Notes: generated by a model not told the origin, from the sequence alone. DNA of 64,000 nucleotides from Nonomuraea gerenzanensis (GCF_020215645.1 NZ_CP084058.1:11338501-11402500), one strand, 5' to 3'. Positions 1 through 8,473 are shown, numbered from the stretch's first letter. Numbers and translations: made by a program.

Positions 1-1746
1 GACGAGATCTCCGTACGGCTGCGCGGCATCGTCGAGGAGCACGGCGGCGAGGCCATCTGGCCCTACCTGGGCACCGGCACGCTCGGCTACCTCCAGGGCT
101 GCGAGGGCGTGGCGGGCCGCCGGTTCTGGAACCTGCTGGGCGCCTCCAGGCACTGGCTCAACATCTGCTCGGCGGCGGGCAACGCCGGGCTGCGCCGCAC
201 GCTCGGCACCGCCGCCGGCATGGACCCGGAGAACTTCGCGCTGTCCAAGCTGATCCTGCTCTGGGGCACGAACACGCTGACCAGCGGCCACCACCTGTGG
301 AAGTTCATCCAGGACGCGCGGGCGAACGGCGCCCACGTCGTGGCCATCGACCCCATCCGCACCAGGACGGCCGACCAGGCGGACGAGCACCTGGCGATCA
401 GGCCGGGCACCGACGGGGCGCTGGCGCTGGGCCTGCTCAACGTCGTGCTGTCGGAGAACGCCCAGGACGAGGAGTTCCTGGCCGAGCACACCGAGGGCTG
501 GGCCGGCTTCCGCGAGGAGATCCTGCGCTACCCGGTCGAGCGGGTGGCCGAGATCACCGGGATCCCCGCCGAGGCCGTCCACAGGCTGGGGATGAGGCTC
601 GCGCACACCCGCCCCACCGCGCTGCGCGCCACGCACGGCCTGCAGCGGCACGCGGGCGGCGGCGCCGCGCTGCGGGTGATCTCCGCCATCCCCGGCGTCA
701 CCGGCGACTGGCGCCACCCCGGCGGCGGCATCGCCTTCTCCACCAGCGACCACGTGCACCTGAACGTGGACCGCCGCGACGACCTGCTCGCCGCGCCCGT
801 GCGCACGCTGACCATGACGAAGGCGGCCTCGCAGCTGGAGTCGGTCAAGTGCTTCTGGGTGTACGCGGCCAACCCGGTCGGCTCCTCCCCCGATTCGGGC
901 GCCATCAGGCGGCAGCTCGCGCGCGAGGACCTGTTCACGGTCGTCATGGAGCACTTTCCGACCGACACCGTGGACTACGCCGACATCGTGCTGCCCGCGA
1001 CCATGCAGACCGAGCACCACGACCTGCACGCCGGGTACGGGCACATGTACCTGCTGTGGAACGAGCAGGCCGTGCAGCCGCCGGGCGAGTGCCTGTCCAC
1101 GACGGAGACGTTCCGCAGGCTGGCCGCGCACATGGGGATGACCGAGCCGTCGCTGTACGACTCGGACCTGGAGCTGGCCGAGCAGCTGCTGACGAGCGGG
1201 CATCCGTCGCTGGAGGGCATCACGCTGGACAGGCTGCGCAAGGAGGGCTGGGTGCGGATGAACTATCCGCGGCCCTTCACGCCGTTCGCCGAGGGCTTCC
1301 CGACGCCTTCCGGGCGGCTGCGCTTCCCGCCGGCGGGGAAGGCGTACGTGCCGTCGTACACGGCCTCCGCCGCCGGCGCCTCGCCCTACCCGCTGACGCT
1401 GGTCACGCCCGCCTCGCACACGTTCCTCAACACCACCTTCGGCAACAACCCCGAGCTGCGGCGGCGCGCCAAGGAGCCGACGGTGCTGGTCAACCCGGCC
1501 GACGCGGCGGCGCGCGGGCTGGAGGACGGCCGGCGGGTGCGCGTGCACAACGACGGCGGCGAGTTCCTGGCGGACGTGGAGATCAGCGACCGGGTGGCGG
1601 CCGGGGTGGTGGCCACGCCCAAGGGCCGCTGGCCCAAGCTCAGCCCCGGCGGCAGCAACCCGAACGCCGTCGTGGCCGAGCGGGACGCCGACATGGGCAG
1701 GGGGCCCGGCTTCCACGACAACTTCGTGGAGATCAGTCCAGCGTGA
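1..1746 (+). CDS. Molybdopterin-dependent oxidoreductase (C-terminal part, 5' end outside window)
   Basis: The reading frame is open from the first base, so the gene is truncated by the window edge. About 581 codons remain. They read as the large subunit of a DMSO-reductase-family enzyme (formate dehydrogenase/nitrate reductase type): a molybdopterin oxidoreductase core, then from about residue 460 of the visible part a molybdopterin-dinucleotide-binding domain (ASHTFLNTTFGNNPELRRR, then a beta-barrel with VRVHNDGGEF). The N-terminal iron-sulfur region and the Mo ligand are not in the window, so the substrate cannot be told. It ends with TGA at 1744-1746 and overlaps the convergent GNAT gene by 14 bp. 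Family call is solid; formate dehydrogenase or assimilatory nitrate reductase remain options. Confidence 0.85.
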   Translation, partial: DEISVRLRGIVEEHGGEAIWPYLGTGTLGYLQGCEGVAGRRFWNLLGASRHWLNICSAAGNAGLRRTLGTAAGMDPENFALSKLILLWGTNTLTSGHHLWKFIQDARANGAHVVAIDPIRTRTADQADEHLAIRPGTDGALALGLLNVVLSENAQDEEFLAEHTEGWAGFREEILRYPVERVAEITGIPAEAVHRLGMRLAHTRPTALRATHGLQRHAGGGAALRVISAIPGVTGDWRHPGGGIAFSTSDHVHLNVDRRDDLLAAPVRTLTMTKAASQLESVKCFWVYAANPVGSSPDSGAIRRQLAREDLFTVVMEHFPTDTVDYADIVLPATMQTEHHDLHAGYGHMYLLWNEQAVQPPGECLSTTETFRRLAAHMGMTEPSLYDSDLELAEQLLTSGHPSLEGITLDRLRKEGWVRMNYPRPFTPFAEGFPTPSGRLRFPPAGKAYVPSYTASAAGASPYPLTLVTPASHTFLNTTFGNNPELRRRAKEPTVLVNPADAAARGLEDGRRVRVHNDGGEFLADVEISDRVAAGVVATPKGRWPKLSPGGSNPNAVVAERDADMGRGPGFHDNFVEISPA

Positions 1747-2656
1747 GCTTGTAGCCGACGTGGGAGGCCGTGAAGCCGAGGCCGTCGTAGAAGCGGTGCG
1801 CGTCCGTACGTGACTTGTCGGAGGTGAGCTGCACCATCGCGCAGCCGCGCGCCCGCGCCCTGCCGATCGCCCACGAGATCATCCTGCGGCCCAGGCCCTG
1901 GCCCCTGGTCGAGGCGGCGACCCTGACGGCCTCGATCTGGCACCGCTCCGCGCCCAGCCGCGACAGCCCCGCCAGGTAGGTGAGCTGCATCGTGCCCACC
2001 ACCTTGCCGTCCTGCTCGGCCACGATCAGCTCGTCGTACGGGTCGGCGTCGATCCGCTCGAACGCCGCCAGGTAACGCTCGTCGCCCGGATCCCCCTCGC
2101 GCCGGGCGCCGAGGGGGTCGTCGGCCAGCATCGCCACGATCGCCGGCACGTCCTCCCTGCGCGCCCGCCTGAAGATCAGCGACAGCACGTAGTGCGACTC
2201 CATCAGCGACGGGTTGGACGGCAGCGCCATCACCTTGCCGCTGCGCGTGAAGCCCTTGCGCGCGTAGAGCGCCCTGGCGGCGTGGTTGCGGTCCACCGCC
2301 CACAGCCCGATCTCCTCGGCCCCGGTGCCCCTGGCCCACTCCACGGCCACGTCCACCAGCCGCGAGCCGACGCCCTCCTGCCTGGCCTCGGGCGCCACCC
2401 ACATGGACAGCAGGTGCGCCGCGTCCTCCTCCAGCCTGACGCACACCAGCCCCAGGTCGGCGCCGTCACGCGTGGCGACCCACCAGCGCGACTCCTGGTC
2501 CGCCAGCCGCTCGGCCCACTTCTGCGGCGGGAACTCGACCTCACGGCCGTAGGAGGAGCCGAACGCGTCCGGATCCGCTTGCAACGCCCGCAGCCGCACC
2601 TCCCGCAGCCGCTCACCGTCATCCGCACCAAGCTGCACGATCTCGATTTCCCGCAT
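1733..2656 (-). CDS. Tandem-domain GNAT N-acetyltransferase
   Basis: This 307-residue cytoplasmic protein has two GNAT folds in a row. The first (about residues 4-160) carries the acetyl-CoA-binding motif A RQEGVG after WVAPEA. The second (about 162-307) carries RGQGLG after VRVAAST. Both retain the Q/R-x-x-G-x-G signature, so both may bind acetyl-CoA. Tandem GNATs include mycothiol synthase (MshD), but the sequence does not clearly match MshD and the substrate is unknown. The ATG at 2656 begins MREIEIVQL. The 3' end overlaps the oxidoreductase by 14 bp, tail to tail. Confidence 0.85.
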   Translation of the reverse strand: MREIEIVQLGADDGERLREVRLRALQADPDAFGSSYGREVEFPPQKWAERLADQESRWWVATRDGADLGLVCVRLEEDAAHLLSMWVAPEARQEGVGSRLVDVAVEWARGTGAEEIGLWAVDRNHAARALYARKGFTRSGKVMALPSNPSLMESHYVLSLIFRRARREDVPAIVAMLADDPLGARREGDPGDERYLAAFERIDADPYDELIVAEQDGKVVGTMQLTYLAGLSRLGAERCQIEAVRVAASTRGQGLGRRMISWAIGRARARGCAMVQLTSDKSRTDAHRFYDGLGFTASHVGYKLTLD

Positions 2657-2739
2657 GCCCGAATCATGCCAGTTTCCCAGGGACAGCTCAGGGTCGGACC
2701 CCGATGCCTCCAGGGGAGGCCAAAAGGCAGCATGAAGGC

Positions 2740-3189
2740 ATGAGCAACGAAATCAGCCGACGCGATGAAGTATCGCTGTCCGGCGCCGCCCTGCGCGGCG
2801 CCCCTTGGAAGGCCGCCGCCATCAGCGGTGGCGTCGCGACCGGTGTGAGCCTGGGCGTGGGGCTGCTCACCGGCATCGACCTGGCGTGGTCGGTGAGCCT
2901 GGGCATCAGCCTGTTCGCGCTGGTCGCCGCGATCGGGGCGGTGTCCAAGCCGGAGCAGGGCGACCGGGTGACCCGCCAGGCGCGGAACTGGTCGCTCAGG
3001 CACCCGTTCAAGTTCGCGCTGCTGCCGGCCGGCATCGTGGCCGTGCTCGACTACCCGGTGGAGCTGGTGCTCGGCGGGAACGGGGTGTTCGGCTCGGCCA
3101 TCGGGGCGCTGTGGAGCGGGGCGCTCGTCTACCTGATCGCCGGCGTGCTGACGCTCACGATGAAGGGACGAGCGCGATCCGCCCGGTGA
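2740..3189 (+). CDS. Small hypothetical membrane protein
   Basis: A 149-residue protein with about four hydrophobic segments (around residues 27-45, 48-65, 93-110 and 120-140) and a short basic C-terminus. I do not recognise a named family. The start is taken at the internal ATG at 2740 (MSNEISRRDEV), because the preceding residues from the upstream ATG at 2704 look like non-coding leader and a GGAGG lies near 2715. It stands alone between convergent neighbours. Function unknown, probably an inner-membrane protein. Confidence 0.65.
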   Translation: MSNEISRRDEVSLSGAALRGAPWKAAAISGGVATGVSLGVGLLTGIDLAWSVSLGISLFALVAAIGAVSKPEQGDRVTRQARNWSLRHPFKFALLPAGIVAVLDYPVELVLGGNGVFGSAIGALWSGALVYLIAGVLTLTMKGRARSAR

Positions 3190-3192
3190 CCT

Positions 3193-3573
3193 CTACTGAC
3201 CCTCCCGCTCCGCCTGACTCCTGCACACGCAGAACTCGTTGCCCTCGGGGTCGCGCATGGTGACCCAGCCGGAGCCGTCGGGCTTGCGCAGATCGTCGTA
3301 GACGGTCGCGCCGAGCCCGACGAGCCGCTCGACCTCCTCGTCGCGGGTGCGGCCCTCGGTGCCGTTGACGTCGAGGTGCACCCGGTTCTTGCCGGTCTTG
3401 CCCTCGGGGACGCGGATGAACAGCAGGAACGGGTCCTGGTGGGTGCGGAGCATGACCTCGTCGTCGCCGGGTTTGTCCCCTTCGCCCAGGGGCAGTCCTG
3501 TGGCCTGGCTCCACCAGCTGGCGATGGCGTACGGGTCGTGGGCGTCGATGGTGACGGCGTGGATTTCGATCAC
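3193..3573 (-). CDS. VOC-family (glyoxalase/bleomycin-resistance-like) protein
   Basis: 126 residues forming one vicinal-oxygen-chelate module: MIEIHAVTIDAHDPYAIASWW at the start, a central RVHLDVNG strand and a closing MRDPEGNEFCVC strand, the usual betaalphabetabetabeta ends. Such proteins are metal-dependent isomerases, dioxygenases or drug-binding proteins; the substrate is not evident. It lies 29 bp downstream of the guanidinium exporter on the same strand, so the two are probably co-transcribed behind the guanidine riboswitch, which would make it a candidate guanidine-responsive gene. That link is inference. Confidence 0.82.
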   Translation of the reverse strand: MIEIHAVTIDAHDPYAIASWWSQATGLPLGEGDKPGDDEVMLRTHQDPFLLFIRVPEGKTGKNRVHLDVNGTEGRTRDEEVERLVGLGATVYDDLRKPDGSGWVTMRDPEGNEFCVCRSQAEREGQ

Positions 3574-3602
3574 ACCTCACACAATAGACACCACCTAAGC
3601 CG

Positions 3603-3917
3603 TTAAGCCAGTGTCTTGAGGCCGATGACGCCGGCCAGGATCAGGGCGATGGAGATGAGCCGCGCCGGTGACACCTCGTCACCCATGGCGATCATGCCGA
3701 GCAGCGCGGTGCCCGCCGCGCCGACGCCGGTCCAGACGGCGTAGGCGGTGCCGACCTCCAGCGACTTGAGCGCGTACGAGAGCAGGCCGAAGCTGAGCAC
3801 GGCCGTGACCAGGAACGACAGCGTCCACCACAGATGTGAGAAGCCGTTGCTGAGTTTGAGCGAGAGGGCCATGGTGACCTCGAAGAGGCCGGCCAGCACA
3901 AGGACGATCCACGCCAT
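3603..3917 (-). CDS. gdx: Gdx/SugE-type SMR guanidinium exporter
   Basis: A 104-residue four-helix SMR protein that should act as a dual-topology dimer exporting guanidinium against protons. The conserved membrane glutamate is Glu13 (AGLFEVTMA). The third helix reads SLEVGTAYAVWTGVGAAGTA, close to E. coli SugE/Gdx as I recall it and unlike the drug-exporting EmrE subtype. The ATG at 3917 is preceded by AGGGAG with 8 nt spacing. The alternative GTG at 3926 lies too close to that site. A guanidine-III riboswitch sits just upstream, which fixes the substrate prediction. The VOC gene follows after 29 bp. Confidence 0.93.
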   Translation of the reverse strand: MAWIVLVLAGLFEVTMALSLKLSNGFSHLWWTLSFLVTAVLSFGLLSYALKSLEVGTAYAVWTGVGAAGTALLGMIAMGDEVSPARLISIALILAGVIGLKTLA

Positions 3918-3922
3918 GTCGA

Positions 3923-3955
3923 GCACTCCCTGAAAGACGAGACTGACTGGAGTGC
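3923..3955 (-). promoter_or_regulatory. Shine-Dalgarno-sequestering hairpin (riboswitch expression platform)
   Basis: GCACTCC and GGAGTGC form a perfect 7-bp stem that buries the AGGGAG ribosome-binding site of gdx. The loop contains GTCTCGTC (3936-3943), an exact 8-nt complement of GACGAGAC in the aptamer 5' strand (3983-3990). A second, aptamer-destroying pairing is therefore possible in the ligand-free state. Confidence 0.75.
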
Positions 3956-3993
3956 GTCGTCTTGGCGTTCCGGGTACGGCGCGTCTCGTCCGG
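3954..3993 (-). promoter_or_regulatory. Guanidine-III (ykkC-III) riboswitch aptamer
   Basis: On the minus strand the 40-nt segment begins CCGGACGAG, continues GCGCCGTACCCGG and ends CAAGACGACGC. It matches the crystallised Thermobifida fusca ykkC-III aptamer, as I remember it, nearly base for base. The pseudoknot strands are CCGG/CCGG and GCGCCGT/ACGACGC (one mismatch). Downstream, GCACTCC (3949-3955) overlaps the last two aptamer bases and can pair with GGAGTGC (3923-3929), which contains the gdx ribosome-binding site. Ligand binding should free the site and switch translation on. Confidence 0.93.
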
Positions 3994-4034
3994 GAGCTGT
4001 CCGCTCGTTCAGGTGAACGTGCGGGACAGGCCCG

Positions 4035-4832
4035 TCATTCCCACCAGATCGTGACCCAGCGATCGCGGGGCACCGGCCACATGCCCAGCTCCACCGCCGT
4101 CCGCGCCACCTCCTGCGCGCGCGAGGGGTCCAGGCACACTCTGCGGACCGCACTGGCGGCCAGCTCGTCCAGCGACGTGAAACGTTCCAGCGGGGCTTCC
4201 CTCTCCTCCACCTGCACGTTGAACCCCAGCGCCGCCGCGAGGGCCACGCAGTCCTCCGCGATGGGCCGCACCGGCCGGTCGACGCCGTGGAAGTGCTGCC
4301 ACAGCGGCGTCATCCAGCTCATCGGGTGGCGGTGCGGCAGCTCCAGCACCACCCGCCCCTGCGTGCGGGAGTCGAGCGCGAGCAGGAAGTCGGCCAGGTC
4401 GGGCACGTTGTAGACGACGTGCGCCGCCACCGCCGCGTCGGCCACCGGCACCTGCTCGCTGACGTCGGGCCAGCGGCCCTCGACCGCCGTCACCGGCACG
4501 CCCAGCTTCTCCGCCCTGGCCGTCAGCCCTTCCAGCATGGAGGTGGAGGTGTCGACGGCGTAGAGGTGGCCGATGCGCTCGTGCAGCGGCAGGGAGGCGG
4601 CGCCGGGGCCCGAGCCGACGTCGAGCAGTGTGCCCTTGTCGGGCAGCGCCTCCGACAGGCGGGTCATGGTCGGGCCGTCGTCCGGCTCTGCCAGCGCCCT
4701 GTCGGTACGGGTGCCGAACCTCTCGGGCGAATGACTCCACGGATCCAAGGGGGCCTTGGCCAGGATCTCGTCCGGAATCGCCCAGGAATCCAGGCGTTCC
4801 CGCCACCGGGCGGCGAGTTCTGCGGCGTCCAT
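4035..4832 (-). CDS. Class I SAM-dependent methyltransferase
   Basis: A cytoplasmic methyltransferase of about 265 residues. Motif I is LLDVGSGPGAASLPL, followed by an acidic strand end (YAVDTSTSML) and a motif IV-like stretch (PVADAAVAAHVVYNVPDL). The substrate is unknown. Several in-frame ATGs exist (4832, 4844, 4853). I chose 4832 (MDAAELAARWRERLD) because this is where family similarity begins; no good ribosome-binding site separates the choices. It is divergent from the acyl-CoA dehydrogenase and its stop lies about 40 bp before the guanidine riboswitch on the same strand, so it could be co-transcribed into that region. Confidence 0.8.
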   Translation of the reverse strand: MDAAELAARWRERLDSWAIPDEILAKAPLDPWSHSPERFGTRTDRALAEPDDGPTMTRLSEALPDKGTLLDVGSGPGAASLPLHERIGHLYAVDTSTSMLEGLTARAEKLGVPVTAVEGRWPDVSEQVPVADAAVAAHVVYNVPDLADFLLALDSRTQGRVVLELPHRHPMSWMTPLWQHFHGVDRPVRPIAEDCVALAAALGFNVQVEEREAPLERFTSLDELAASAVRRVCLDPSRAQEVARTAVELGMWPVPRDRWVTIWWE

Positions 4833-4862
4833 GGAGATGAGCATGCCACGCATATGACGGGT

Positions 4863-4903
4863 TACCCGCGGGTAGCATTTCAGAGTAAGGTTACTCACCA
4901 GTA
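4863..4903. promoter_or_regulatory. Divergent promoter region with two palindromes
   Basis: Between the methyltransferase and the acyl-CoA dehydrogenase lie a perfect 12-bp palindrome TACCCGCGGGTA (4863-4874) and an interrupted one TACTcaccAGTA (4892-4903). Either could be an operator for a TetR/FadR-like repressor of fatty-acid genes. No protein is assigned. Confidence 0.35.
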
Positions 4904-4934
4904 GAAATGCCTCGGTTCAAGGAGATCGACGCCC

Positions 4935-6740
4935 ATGGGCCACTACAAGAGCAACGTGCGTGACCTGGAATTCAACCTCTTCGAGGTCTTCGGGAGAGGC
5001 GAGATCCTCGGCACCGGGCCCTTCGCGGAAGTGGACGAGGACGTCGCACGCAGCGTTCTGGACGAGATGAACCGTCTCTCGACCGGGGTGCTCGCCGACT
5101 CCTTCGAGGAGGGTGACAGGCACCCGCCGGTGTTCGACGCGGCCACGTCGACCGTGAAGGTGCCCGAGGGTTTCAAGAAGTCCTACAAGGCGCTGGTCGA
5201 CGGCGGCTGGGCGCACCTGGACCTGCCCACCGACCTGGGCGGCCCCGGCATCCCGCGCAGCCTCGCCTGGGCCACCGCCGAGATGGTGCTGGGCGCCAAC
5301 CCCGCCCTCTACATGTACGCGGCGGGCCCCAACTTCGCCTACACGCTGTGGAAGGTGGGCACCCCTGAGCAGAAGCGCTTCGCCGAGCTGGCGATCGAGC
5401 ACAACTGGGGCGCCACCATGGTGCTCACCGAGCCCGACGCGGGCTCCGACGTGGGCGCCGGCCGGACGAAGGCGGTGCGCCAGCCCGACGGGACCTGGCA
5501 CATCGAGGGCGTCAAGCGCTTCATCACCAGCGCCGAGCACGACATGTCGGACAACATCTTCCACCTCGTGCTGGCCCGCCCCGAGGGCCACGGCCCCGGC
5601 ACCAAGGGCCTGTCGATGTTCCTGGTGCCGAAGTACCACGTGGACCTGGAGACCGGCGAGCTCGGCGAGCGCAACGGCGTCTACGTCACCAACGTCGAGA
5701 AGAAGATGGGCCTGAAGGTCTCCACGACCTGCGAGCTGACCTTCGGCGACAAGCACCCCGCGATCGGCTGGCTGGTCGGCGAGGTGCACGAGGGCATCAA
5801 GCAGATGTTCATGGTGATCGAGCACGCCCGGATGATGGTCGGCACCAAGGCCATCGCCACGCTCTCCACCGGCTACCTGAACGCCCTCGAGTACGCCAAG
5901 TCCCGCGTCCAGGGCGCCGACCTGGCCAGGATGACCGACAAGACGGCGCCGCGCGTCACCGTGACGCACCACCCCGACGTACGGCGCGAGCTGATGCTGC
6001 AGAAGGCCTACGCCGAGGGCATGCGCGCGCTGGTGCTCTACACGGCCACGTTCCAGGACACCCTGCTCATGGACCCGGACGACCGGCACGCCCACGCCAT
6101 GAACGACCTGCTGCTGCCCATCGTCAAGGGCGTCGGGTCGGAGCGGTCGTACGAGCTGCTCTCCCGCTCCCTGCAGACCCTGGGCGGCTCCGGCTACCTC
6201 CAGGACTACCCGATCGAGCAGTACATCCGCGACGCGAAGATCGACTCCCTGTACGAGGGCACCACCGCGATCCAGGGCCAGGACCTGTTCTTCAGGAAGA
6301 TCCTGCGCAACCAGGGCGCCGCGATCGGCGCGCTGCTGGCCGAGATCAACGAGTTCGCCGCGTCCGAGGCGGGCAACGGCCGGCTCAAGGAGGAGCGCAA
6401 GCTGCTCACCGAGGCCGCCGCCGACGTCAAGGCCATGGGCGACACCATGGCGGGCTGGGCGCTCGGCTCGCTGGAGACGCCGCAGGAGGTCTACAAGGTC
6501 GGCCTGAACACCACCCGCCTCCTGCTCGCGCTCGGCGACCTGATCATCGGCTGGCTGCTGCTGCGCCAGTCCGAGGTGGCGCTGGCCAAGCTGGGCGGCG
6601 GCGAGGACGCGTTCTACCAGGGCAAGGTCGCGGCCGCCTCGTTCTTCGCCAAGACCGTGCTGCCCCGGCTGGCCGCCGAGCGGCGCGTGCTGGCCGCCAC
6701 CGACCTGGAGCTGATGGAGCTGCCGGAAGCGGCCTTCTGA
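4935..6740 (+). CDS. Acyl-CoA dehydrogenase, long form (about 600 aa)
   Basis: 601 residues, well above the usual 380-400. It has the FAD-dependent acyl-CoA dehydrogenase fold ([13 protein letters not shown] near residue 165; [17 protein letters not shown] and [12 protein letters not shown] near 415-445, with the usual family glutamate in the last motif). A C-terminal extension rich in helices follows, as in DmdC-like and large FadE enzymes. It oxidises an acyl-CoA to the 2-enoyl-CoA with electrons passed to ETF. AAGGAG precedes the ATG at 4935. It is transcribed alone and ends in a strong hairpin. The exact chain-length or branched substrate is not shown by the sequence. Confidence 0.92.
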   Translation: MGHYKSNVRDLEFNLFEVFGRGEILGTGPFAEVDEDVARSVLDEMNRLSTGVLADSFEEGDRHPPVFDAATSTVKVPEGFKKSYKALVDGGWAHLDLPTDLGGPGIPRSLAWATAEMVLGANPALYMYAAGPNFAYTLWKVGTPEQKRFAELAIEHNWGATMVLTEPDAGSDVGAGRTKAVRQPDGTWHIEGVKRFITSAEHDMSDNIFHLVLARPEGHGPGTKGLSMFLVPKYHVDLETGELGERNGVYVTNVEKKMGLKVSTTCELTFGDKHPAIGWLVGEVHEGIKQMFMVIEHARMMVGTKAIATLSTGYLNALEYAKSRVQGADLARMTDKTAPRVTVTHHPDVRRELMLQKAYAEGMRALVLYTATFQDTLLMDPDDRHAHAMNDLLLPIVKGVGSERSYELLSRSLQTLGGSGYLQDYPIEQYIRDAKIDSLYEGTTAIQGQDLFFRKILRNQGAAIGALLAEINEFAASEAGNGRLKEERKLLTEAAADVKAMGDTMAGWALGSLETPQEVYKVGLNTTRLLLALGDLIIGWLLLRQSEVALAKLGGGEDAFYQGKVAAASFFAKTVLPRLAAERRVLAATDLELMELPEAAF

Positions 6741-6771
6741 GCCACCTCACTGCCACCCGCGGCAGTCACAC

Positions 6772-6807
6772 CGGCAGGGCGCCCGACCGCGAGCGGGCGC
6801 CCTGCCG
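6772..6807 (+). terminator. Strong hairpin terminator after acyl-CoA dehydrogenase
   Basis: A perfect 14-bp stem (CGGCAGGGCGCCCG and its complement) with an 8-nt loop, 31 bp after the stop codon. There is no long U-tract, as is common in actinomycetes. Confidence 0.8.
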
Positions 6808-6826
6808 CCTTGTGTAGCGTCGCGGC

Positions 6827-7765
6827 ATGAGCTCCTCCTCTCACGACCACCCCCTGCCGCCGCCGCGCGTCGAAGAGGTGTCCGACGGGGTGTACGCCTA
6901 CGTACAGCCCGACGGGAGCTGGTGGATCAACAACACCGGGTTCCTCGCCGGCCGGCGCGGCGTCGTCGTCATCGACGCCTGCTCCACCGAGCGGCGCACG
7001 CGCGCCTTTCGCGAGGCCATCGGCAAGGTCAGCGGCCGGCCGATCACCACGCTGGTCAACACCCACCACCACGGCGACCACACGTTCGGCAACTGGCTCT
7101 TCCCCGAGGCCACGATCGTCGGCCACGAGGGCGTGCGCGAGCAGATCATCGCCGACGGCGTGCCCGCCTACCGCAGCGCGTGGTCGGCCGGGGTGGAGTG
7201 GGGCAAGATGGAGCCGACCCCGCCGTTCCTGACCTTCACCGACCGGATCACGCTGCACTCCGACGAGCTGCGCTGCGAGGTGCGGCATGTCGGGCACGCC
7301 GCGCACACCACCAACGACTCCTACGTGTGGATCCCGGAGCGGCGGCTGCTGTTCACCGGGGACCTGGTGTTCAACGGCGGCACGCCGTTCGTGCTGATGG
7401 GCTCGGTGGCCGGGGCGCTGCGGGCCCTTGAGCAGCTCAGGGAGCTGGGGGCGCAGACCTTGGTGCCGGGGCACGGCGAGGTGTGCGGGCCGGAGGCGTA
7501 CGAGCCGGTGGAGGGCTACCTGCGCTTCGTGCGGGAGACCGCCAGGCGGGGCAAGCAGGCGGGCCTGACGCCGCTGGAGACCGCGCTGGAGACCGACCTC
7601 GGCGAGTGGGCCGGGCTGCTCGACCCCGAGCGCGTCGTGGGTAACCTGCACCGGGCCTACAGCGAGCTCGACGGGCAGCCCCTCGGCGCGCCGATCGACC
7701 TGGTCACCGCCATCACGGACATGATCACCTACAACGGCGGCCGGCCGCTGTCGTGCCTGGCGTGA
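6827..7765 (+). CDS. MBL-fold metallo-hydrolase
   Basis: 312 residues with the metallo-beta-lactamase metal ligands in order: NTHHHGDHTFGNW (HxHxDH) near residue 85, GHAAHTTND near 165, LLFTGDLVF near 180 and VPGHGE near 220. It is a cyclase/glyoxalase-II-like member with two metals expected. The substrate is unknown; it is not evidently a beta-lactamase, as there is no signal peptide. It follows the acyl-CoA dehydrogenase terminator and should have its own promoter in the 6807-6827 gap, where a leaderless start is likely. Confidence 0.88.
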   Translation: MSSSSHDHPLPPPRVEEVSDGVYAYVQPDGSWWINNTGFLAGRRGVVVIDACSTERRTRAFREAIGKVSGRPITTLVNTHHHGDHTFGNWLFPEATIVGHEGVREQIIADGVPAYRSAWSAGVEWGKMEPTPPFLTFTDRITLHSDELRCEVRHVGHAAHTTNDSYVWIPERRLLFTGDLVFNGGTPFVLMGSVAGALRALEQLRELGAQTLVPGHGEVCGPEAYEPVEGYLRFVRETARRGKQAGLTPLETALETDLGEWAGLLDPERVVGNLHRAYSELDGQPLGAPIDLVTAITDMITYNGGRPLSCLA

Positions 7766-7836
7766 GAAGCGACGGGTGTGATCGGCGATAGCCGGGTATG
7801 ACCGAGGCTGTACTCGCCGTTTGCCTGGAGGTCGTC

Positions 7837-8061
7837 ATGGGGGTCGGGGTCAGCATCTTCTTCCTCACGCTTGGCGCCATCCTGAGGTTCGCGATCGAGC
7901 CCGACGTGTTCGGGCAGGCCGTCCACATGGATGTCATCGGCCTCATCTTCATGATCGTCGGTGGCGTGGGAGTGGTGCTCAGCATCGTGCTGGCCCCCAG
8001 GCGGGGCCAGACCTCCGACAACAGGCTGATGCACCGCGAGAACAACCCGCCCGAGCTCTAG
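7837..8061 (+). CDS. DUF6458-like two-helix membrane protein
   Basis: A 74-residue protein beginning MGVGVSIFFLTLGAILRFAI, with a second helix VIGLIFMIVGGVGVVLSIVLA and a polar C-terminal tail. This matches the small actinobacterial DUF6458 pattern; function unknown. I place the start at 7837, where GGAGG lies 5 nt upstream, rather than at the upstream ATG 7798. Its TAG overlaps the stop of the convergent Dabb gene within a CTAG. Confidence 0.8.
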   Translation: MGVGVSIFFLTLGAILRFAIEPDVFGQAVHMDVIGLIFMIVGGVGVVLSIVLAPRRGQTSDNRLMHRENNPPEL

Positions 8062-8351
8062 AGACTCAGCTGTACGGCGGCGCGGGTCGCGAGGATCGGC
8101 TTGATGTGCTCGGCGATCACCTTCTGGTGGTCGGGATGGTCGCGGTAGACCAGGTAGTCGTCCACGTTGTCGAAGTCCGCCACCACCGCGTAGTCGTGGT
8201 TGCCCTGGTTGAGGCCCGCGTCGGCGCCGACCGTGTAGGCGCGTAGCTGCGGGATCAGGTCGGGGAGCTTGCGCAGCTCAGCCGTGACGGCGGCCCTCTG
8301 CTCGGCGGTCGCGGCCGCGGTCCAGGTGAACAGCACGATGTGGCGAATCAT
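8058..8351 (-). CDS. Dabb (stress-responsive alpha/beta barrel) domain protein
   Basis: About 97 residues: MIRHIVLFTW start, then NHDYAVVADFDNVDDYLVYRDHPDHQ and VIAEHIKPIL, the typical dimeric alpha/beta-barrel (Dabb) pattern. Members of known function include olivetolic acid cyclase-like enzymes, but most are uncharacterised. The start at 8351 follows GGTGATCCCT, a weak ribosome-binding site; upstream in-frame starts at 8360 and 8393 are possible. It lies downstream of the BCKDH operon terminator. Confidence 0.82.
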   Translation of the reverse strand: MIRHIVLFTWTAAATAEQRAAVTAELRKLPDLIPQLRAYTVGADAGLNQGNHDYAVVADFDNVDDYLVYRDHPDHQKVIAEHIKPILATRAAVQLSL

Positions 8352-8424
8352 AGGGATCACCATATCGATGTATTCGCGGGCGCCCCTGGGCACTCTGACG
8401 TCTGTGGGTGCGGGCGTCCCCGCC

Positions 8425-8469
8425 GTACGGCGATCGCCGGGAGAGGGGTCCTCCCGGCGATCGCCGTAC
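8425..8469 (-). terminator. Very long hairpin terminator after BCKDH operon
   Basis: A perfect 19-bp inverted repeat (GTACGGCGATCGCCGGGAG and its complement) with a 7-nt loop lies between the E2 gene and the Dabb gene, both on the minus strand. It is the obvious end of the BCKDH transcript. Confidence 0.8.
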
Positions 8470-8473
8470 TCCC

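Noticed and set aside
4917-6095. Long open frame antisense to the acyl-CoA dehydrogenase gene
   Set aside because: It mirrors the high-GC third-position pattern of the real gene, has a low-complexity Val/Gly/His-rich translation and no ribosome-binding site.
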